Source: Inquilinus sp. (lineage in GTDB: Bacteria; Pseudomonadota; Alphaproteobacteria; DSM-16000; Inquilinaceae). Taken from it: DNA of 9,789 bases. The notes beneath the pieces were generated by a model that saw only the letters and a program-made list of their open reading frames with translations, ran no database searches and was not told the DNA's origin. Positions 6,755-9,789 of this stretch are shown one piece after another (positions within the stretch are counted from its first letter, which is position 1; each line of letters starts with the position of its first letter). Both the position numbers and the translations under genes were made by a program. The DNA lies in NCBI GenBank assembly GCA_013003675.1, contig JABDIP010000354.1, positions 1-9,789 on the forward strand. The letters run 5' to 3'.

Positions 6755-6865
6755 AGCGGGATGATTTGAAGTCGATTCGACTTCAAATCTGAATCCCACC
6801 CTACTCAAATGTTGTAGAGGACGATTCAGAGATTAGGTCGTTTGACCTAATCTCATCGTGCTCTA
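6752..6865. repeat. 114-bp palindromic, cloverleaf-forming intergenic repeat element
   Basis: The ends are inverted: bases 6752-6764 (TAGAGCGGGATGA) pair with 6853-6865 (TCATCGTGCTCTA) with 11 Watson-Crick pairs, one G-T and one mismatch. Inside are three arms. Arm 1 is 6763-6789, a 13-bp perfect palindrome around one central base (GATTTGAAGTCGA/TCGACTTCAAATC). Arm 2 is 6789-6829, CTGAATC/GATTCAG enclosing CTAC/GTAG. Arm 3 is 6829-6854, GAGATTAGGTC/GACCTAATCTC with loop GTTT. Together they give a four-way-junction cloverleaf. Its lower GC content contrasts with its surroundings. It resembles small palindromic elements I recall as common between genes in alphaproteobacteria, mobilised like MITEs/REPs. 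It may double as a transcription terminator between the lipoprotein and channel genes. It contains no coding sequence. Confidence 0.85.
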
Positions 6866-7002
6866 GCCGGCCCGGCTGAACCTTCGGCCAGGCGTTCCTG
6901 GCCGGCCCGGGTCGGCTCCGGTGTCCGTTTCGACTGCGTGCTTGTGTCTTGGTCGGTCGTGCCGCGTGGTATCCATGGGGCCGGAGCAACCGAGGGGCCG
7001 CC

Positions 7003-7782
7003 ATGTCCGAGTCGCGCGTGAAGAAGACGATCGAGCTCCTCTACACCGGCCGCAGCCGGAACGCGGCGTATTTCCGCTATGCGCTGATGTGCTTCGATAT
7101 CGGCACCATCGGCTTCTTCATCTCAACCACGGCGTTGACGCCGACGCCGGCGGTCCTGCTGGCGGACATGGTGATCGGGTCGGTCATCCTGGCCGATTTC
7201 GTGGCCCGGTTGTGGATCGCGCCTGACAAACCGCGCATGCTGCGGCAGATCTATACGGTCGCCGACATCCTGGTCATCCTGTCGCTGGCGCTGGCCCCAT
7301 TCGTCGCCCAGAACCTGGCCTTCCTGCGGGTATTGAGGGCGCTGCGGCTGTTGCATTCCTATCACGTGCTGCGCGATTTGCGGCGCGACACGGTGCTGTT
7401 CCGCCGCCATGAGGAGGTGATCGTCAGTTCGGTCAACCTCGGCGTCTTCATCTTCCTGGTGACGGCGCTGGTCTTCGTGCTGCAGTTCCGCGACAACCCG
7501 AACATCGAGAGCTATGTCGACGCGCTCTATTTCACCGTGTCGACGCTGACCACCACCGGTTTTGGCGACATCACGCTGACCGGCACCGTGGGGCGGCTGC
7601 TGGCGGTGCTGATCATGGTGGTCGGCGTCGCGCTGTTCCTGCGCCTGGCCCAGGCGATCTTCCGGCCGCAGAAGATCCGCCACACCTGTCCCGAATGCGG
7701 CCTCACACGGCACGAGATGGACGCGGTGCACTGCAAGCATTGCGGCGAGCCGCTGAAGATCGAGACCGAAGGCGCCGGCTGA
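7003..7782 (+). CDS. Voltage-gated-type potassium channel with C-terminal zinc ribbon
   Basis: A 259-aa inner-membrane ion channel of the six-helix VIC superfamily. I chose ATG 7003, with GAGGGG at 6992-6997 five bases upstream; an upstream TTG at 6949 adds 18 unconvincing residues. S1 lies at about 24-44, S2 51-70, S3 85-103. S4 has basic residues every third position (Arg109, 112, 115, His118, 121, Arg124, 127). S5 is 138-161, then the pore helix and selectivity filter TTTGFGD (183-189, compare canonical TVGYGD), and S6 at about 195-219. It should form a tetramer conducting K+. After S6 there is a zinc ribbon, Cys229-x2-Cys232 and Cys244-x2-Cys247, ending LKIETEGAG. The ribbon presumably replaces the usual cytoplasmic regulatory domain. 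It ends about 60 bases before the cobalamin riboswitch but has no evident link to B12. Confidence 0.9.
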   Translation: MSESRVKKTIELLYTGRSRNAAYFRYALMCFDIGTIGFFISTTALTPTPAVLLADMVIGSVILADFVARLWIAPDKPRMLRQIYTVADILVILSLALAPFVAQNLAFLRVLRALRLLHSYHVLRDLRRDTVLFRRHEEVIVSSVNLGVFIFLVTALVFVLQFRDNPNIESYVDALYFTVSTLTTTGFGDITLTGTVGRLLAVLIMVVGVALFLRLAQAIFRPQKIRHTCPECGLTRHEMDAVHCKHCGEPLKIETEGAG

Positions 7783-7839
7783 CCGCCGGAGGTAGCGATG
7801 GGGATTGTCGCCGGGCCACGCGACGCGGTAGTGTCGCCG

Positions 7840-8012
7840 CCGCGACGGTTCCCGATCCGGGATGAAGAGGGAACGCGGTGCAGGCGAAACCGCCCAACGC
7901 CGCGGCTGTCCCCGCAACTGTAAGCGGCGAGCCGCCGTTCGAGCAGGGCCACTGGGGCGACCCGGGAAGGCCGGAACGGCGGTGACGACCCGCGAGCCAG
8001 GAGACCTGCCGC
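7840..8012 (+). ncRNA. Cobalamin (AdoCbl) riboswitch
   Basis: The conserved core is easy to read. It opens with GCGACGGTTCCCG at about 7842 and GGGATGAAGAGGGAA near 7859-7873. GGCTGTCCCCGCAACTGTA follows at 7904-7922, then GCCACTGG at 7948-7955 and GGGAAGGCC at 7964-7972. The B12 box GAGCCAGGAGACCTGCC is at 7994-8010. Order and spacing match the Rfam Cobalamin family; exact ends are approximate. Binding of adenosylcobalamin is expected to reduce expression of the cobU-cobW pair downstream. The strand and position, about 150 bases before cobU, fit that role. The transcription start must lie between the channel gene's end (7782) and about 7840, or inside the channel gene. Confidence 0.95.
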
Positions 8013-8014
8013 CG

Positions 8015-8128
8015 CACCCCGCCTTTTGGCGGCCCCGCCGGTCGGGGTGAACCGGCGGTAGTCGGGTGCCGTGCGCGCACCCCGGCCGTCTTGGGCATGG
8101 GCAGGGCCAGGAGGCCCGGGGGGTCCCC
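8015..8128 (+). promoter_or_regulatory. Riboswitch expression platform with competing stems
   Basis: The strongest stem is CCGCCGGT (8035-8042) with ACCGGCGG (8051-8058), loop CGGGGTGA. Loop bases CGGGGTG (8043-8049) are complementary both to CACCCCG just after the B12 box (8015-8021) and to CACCCCG further down (8078-8084), so alternative folds exist. A later stem GGGTGC/GCACCC (8064-8069 with 8077-8082) shares the last segment. The hairpin GGGCC-AGGA-GGCCC (8104-8117) embeds the only strong Shine-Dalgarno-like sequence, AGGAGG (8109-8114). No U-tract follows any stem, so control is more likely at translation or through Rho than by an intrinsic terminator. Confidence 0.55.
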
Positions 8129-8164
8129 ATGTCGCCGATTCCATCCGGCGGGTGCCGGCCATGA
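8129..8164 (+). CDS. Possible 11-codon upstream ORF overlapping cobU
   Basis: ATG at 8129 opens an 11-residue frame (MSPIPSGGCRP) whose TGA stop (8162-8164) overlaps the cobU ATG (8161-8163) as ATGA. It could couple cobU translation to leader-peptide translation, which would matter because cobU itself has only a weak site before its ATG. Against it: the AGGAGG at 8109-8114 is 14 bases from this ATG, longer than usual, and the closer G-run (8118-8123) is a poor match. It may be chance. Confidence 0.3.
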   Translation: MSPIPSGGCRP

Positions 8165-8709
8165 CGCCGCAACCGATTCTGACCGGCTCGACGCTGGTGC
8201 TCGGCGGCGCCCGATCCGGCAAGAGCGGCTACGCCGAGGCGCTGGTCGAGAGCCGCGCCGGCGCTTTTCTCTATCTCGCCACCGCAACCGCCGGCGATGC
8301 CGAAATGGCCGAGCGCATCGCCCGCCATCGCGAGCGGCGCGGGCCGCGCTGGGCGACGGTGGAGGAACCGCTGGCCCTGGTCGAGACCGTGCGGCGGCTG
8401 GCCGGTCCCGGCCGAACGGTGCTGGTCGATTGCCTGACCCTGTGGCTGTCCAATCTGATGGCGGCCGAGCGCGACATCGACCGCGAGATCGCCGATCTGG
8501 CCGCCGCGCTGCCCACCCTGGCGGGTCCGGTGGTGCTGGTGTCGAACGAGGTCGGCCAGGGCATCGTGCCCGACAATCCGCTGGCCCGCGCCTTTCGTGA
8601 CAATGCCGGACGGCTGAACCAGGCGGTCGCCGCCATGGTGCCGGGCGTCGTGTTCATGGCCGCCGGCCTGCCGCTGATCCTGAAATCACCGCCCACAACG
8701 GAGCACTGA
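8161..8709 (+). CDS. cobU: Bifunctional adenosylcobinamide kinase / adenosylcobinamide-phosphate guanylyltransferase
   Basis: A 182-aa cytosolic enzyme (CobU; CobP in alphaproteobacterial naming). It phosphorylates adenosylcobinamide and then transfers GMP to give adenosylcobinamide-GDP, the substrate of cobalamin synthase CobS. Walker A GGARSGKS lies at 15-22. IARHRERR contains His56, matching the histidine that is guanylylated in the Salmonella enzyme. VDCLTLWLSNL at 89-99 supplies the Walker B-like Asp90, and NEVGQGIVP at 129-137 is a family signature. Length is normal for the family (about 180). The ATG at 8161 places the P-loop at the expected distance; a GTG at 8071 would add 30 implausible residues that overlap the leader stems. 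It is preceded by the cobalamin riboswitch leader and followed after one base by cobW, so the two form an operon. Confidence 0.95.
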   Translation: MTPQPILTGSTLVLGGARSGKSGYAEALVESRAGAFLYLATATAGDAEMAERIARHRERRGPRWATVEEPLALVETVRRLAGPGRTVLVDCLTLWLSNLMAAERDIDREIADLAAALPTLAGPVVLVSNEVGQGIVPDNPLARAFRDNAGRLNQAVAAMVPGVVFMAAGLPLILKSPPTTEH

Positions 8710-8710
8710 C

Positions 8711-9745
8711 ATGCCGTCGCACGGCAAGGTTCCCGCGACCGTCGTCACCGGCTTTCTCGGCGCCGGCAAGACCAGCCTGATCCGCTCGCTGCTGGCCCGC
8801 GCCGACGGCAAGCGGCTGGCGCTGATCGTCAACGAATTCGGCGATGTCGGCGTCGATGGCGAGATCCTGAAGGGCTGCGGCATCGAGAGCTGCGGCGAGG
8901 ACGACATCGTCGAGCTGGCCAATGGCTGCATCTGCTGCACCGTCGCCGACGATTTCGTGCCGACCCTGGAGGCGCTGCTCGACCGGCCGCTTCCGCCCGA
9001 CCACATCGTCATCGAGACCAGCGGCCTCGCCCTGCCCAAGCCGCTGATCCGCGCCTTCAACTGGCCGGCGATCCGCACCCGGGTGACGGTCGACGGGGTG
9101 GTCGCGGTGGTCGACGGGCCGGCGGTGGCGGCCGGCCGCTTCGCCGCCGATCCCGAGGCGGTGCAGGCGCAGCGCCGGGCCGACGATGCCCTCGACCATG
9201 ACAGCCCGCTGGAGGAGCTGTTCCACGACCAGCTCAACTGCGCCGATCTGGTGGTGCTGAACAAGGCGGATCTGCTCGACGAGACCGGACTGGTGGCGGT
9301 GGCGGCCGACATCGCCGACGAGCTGCGGCCCGGCGTGCGGCTGGTGCGGGCCAGCCAGGGCGCGCTCGACCCGGCGGTGCTGCTCGGCCTGGGCGCCGGC
9401 GCGGAGGGCGATCTGGACAGCCGGCCGTCGCACCATGACGGCGAGGACGATCACGACCATGACGATTTCGTCAGCCATGTCTTCGAACTCGGCGAGACGG
9501 CGGCGCCGGACCGGCTGCTCGACCGGCTGCGCGGCGCCATCGAGGGCCACGACATCCTGCGGGTGAAGGGCTTCGTCGCGGTGCCGGGCAAGACCATGCG
9601 GCTGGTGCTGCAGGGGGTCGGCGGCCGGCTCGACAGCTATTTCGACCGCGACTGGCGCGACGGCGAAACCCGGTCGACCCGCCTGGTGGTGATCGGCCTC
9701 GCCGGATTGGACCGCGCCGCGGTGGCGATGGCGCTGGCGGAGTAG
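8711..9745 (+). CDS. cobW: CobW, COG0523 metallochaperone-type GTPase
   Basis: A 344-aa P-loop GTPase of the CobW/ZNG family, presumed to deliver or handle cobalt for the CobNST cobaltochelatase. Visible motifs: Walker A GFLGAGKT (14-21); NEFGDVGVDGEIL (41-53); the metal-binding CxCC motif in GCICC (Cys73, 75, 76); ETSGLALP (102-109); the guanine-specificity motif NKAD (184-187); and an acidic/histidine-rich loop with His241, 242, 248 and 250, typical of metal-storing family members. The CobW C-terminal domain follows (about 254-344), with DILRVKGFVAV and GRLDSYFDRDW. GGAG at 8700-8703, inside the end of cobU, lies 7 bases before the ATG, and only one base separates the two genes. Riboswitch control and linkage to cobU point to cobalt/B12 rather than to zinc paralogues of the family. 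cobN usually follows it. Confidence 0.95.
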   Translation: MPSHGKVPATVVTGFLGAGKTSLIRSLLARADGKRLALIVNEFGDVGVDGEILKGCGIESCGEDDIVELANGCICCTVADDFVPTLEALLDRPLPPDHIVIETSGLALPKPLIRAFNWPAIRTRVTVDGVVAVVDGPAVAAGRFAADPEAVQAQRRADDALDHDSPLEELFHDQLNCADLVVLNKADLLDETGLVAVAADIADELRPGVRLVRASQGALDPAVLLGLGAGAEGDLDSRPSHHDGEDDHDHDDFVSHVFELGETAAPDRLLDRLRGAIEGHDILRVKGFVAVPGKTMRLVLQGVGGRLDSYFDRDWRDGETRSTRLVVIGLAGLDRAAVAMALAE

Positions 9746-9768
9746 GGGGCATCGTGCCGGCTGCCCCC
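9745..9768 (+). terminator. Hairpin right after cobW stop codon
   Basis: GGGGGCA (9745-9751), a 10-base loop, and TGCCCCC (9762-9768) form a 7-bp stem that begins on the last base of the cobW stop. No T-run follows; instead there is a C/T-rich stretch (CTCACCCTCCCACCG) of a kind often seen as intergenic filler repeats in this group. It may be a weak or Rho-assisted terminator. The window ends before any following gene starts. Confidence 0.4.
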
Positions 9769-9789
9769 CTCACCCTCCCACCGCTACGC

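Noticed and set aside
8071..8160. GTG at 8071 as the start of cobU
   Set aside because: It would place 30 Pro/Gly/Arg-rich residues ahead of the normal N-terminus and lie within the leader stems. ATG 8161 gives the family length.
7123..8328. 401-codon open frame on the minus strand
   Set aside because: It lies antisense to the channel gene, the riboswitch and the start of cobU. Its translation is rich in Arg, His, Gln and Pro, as expected from the reverse of GC-rich coding DNA, with no domain.
8654..9550. 298-codon open frame on the minus strand
   Set aside because: It is fully antisense to cobW, which has every family motif. Long mirror frames are common at this GC content.
1..9789. tRNA or rRNA genes, integrase, transposase or attachment site
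   Set aside because: I looked for conserved tRNA arms (GGTTCGAATC-type), recombinase motifs and flanking direct repeats and saw none.

Overview
The window looks like a chromosomal segment of a high-GC alphaproteobacterium, possibly Rhodospirillales-like. That placement is my inference from three things: the strong G/C bias at third codon positions, the pairing of cobU with cobW, and the style of the cobalamin riboswitch. Two pieces of a vitamin B12 locus flank a run of unrelated genes.

Left edge (1-883, minus strand): the N-terminal 294 residues of threonine-phosphate decarboxylase (cobD, called cobC in Pseudomonas denitrificans), running off the window. Positions 884-4480 form a visibly less GC-biased stretch. 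It holds a gene-free region, a small cysteine-containing lipoprotein (1421-1861), a second gene-free region, and a 608-aa exported protein made almost entirely of 14 TPR units in an indel-free 126-bp tandem array (2501-4327, TTG start).

Middle (4479-7782): a minus-strand universal stress protein with a degenerate nucleotide-binding loop, a four-helix membrane protein (5217-5738), a lipoprotein (6074-6754), and a six-helix voltage-gated-type potassium channel with a C-terminal zinc ribbon (7003-7782). The lipoprotein's stop codon is the first triplet of a 114-bp palindromic element that can fold into a cloverleaf. The gap before the lipoprotein carries two mutually exclusive hairpins.

Right (7840-9789): a clear cobalamin riboswitch, a leader with competing pairings and a possible 11-codon upstream ORF, then cobU and cobW one base apart. 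The logic is conventional: B12 binding to the leader RNA should lower expression of cobU (cobinamide kinase/guanylyltransferase) and of cobW, a COG0523 GTPase linked to cobalt handling. A cobaltochelatase gene (cobN) would be expected just downstream but is not in the window.

I found no convincing new multi-gene system. The best candidates for a second look are the cloverleaf element, the overlapping hairpins at 5815-5856, the cobU leader architecture, and the homogenised TPR array.
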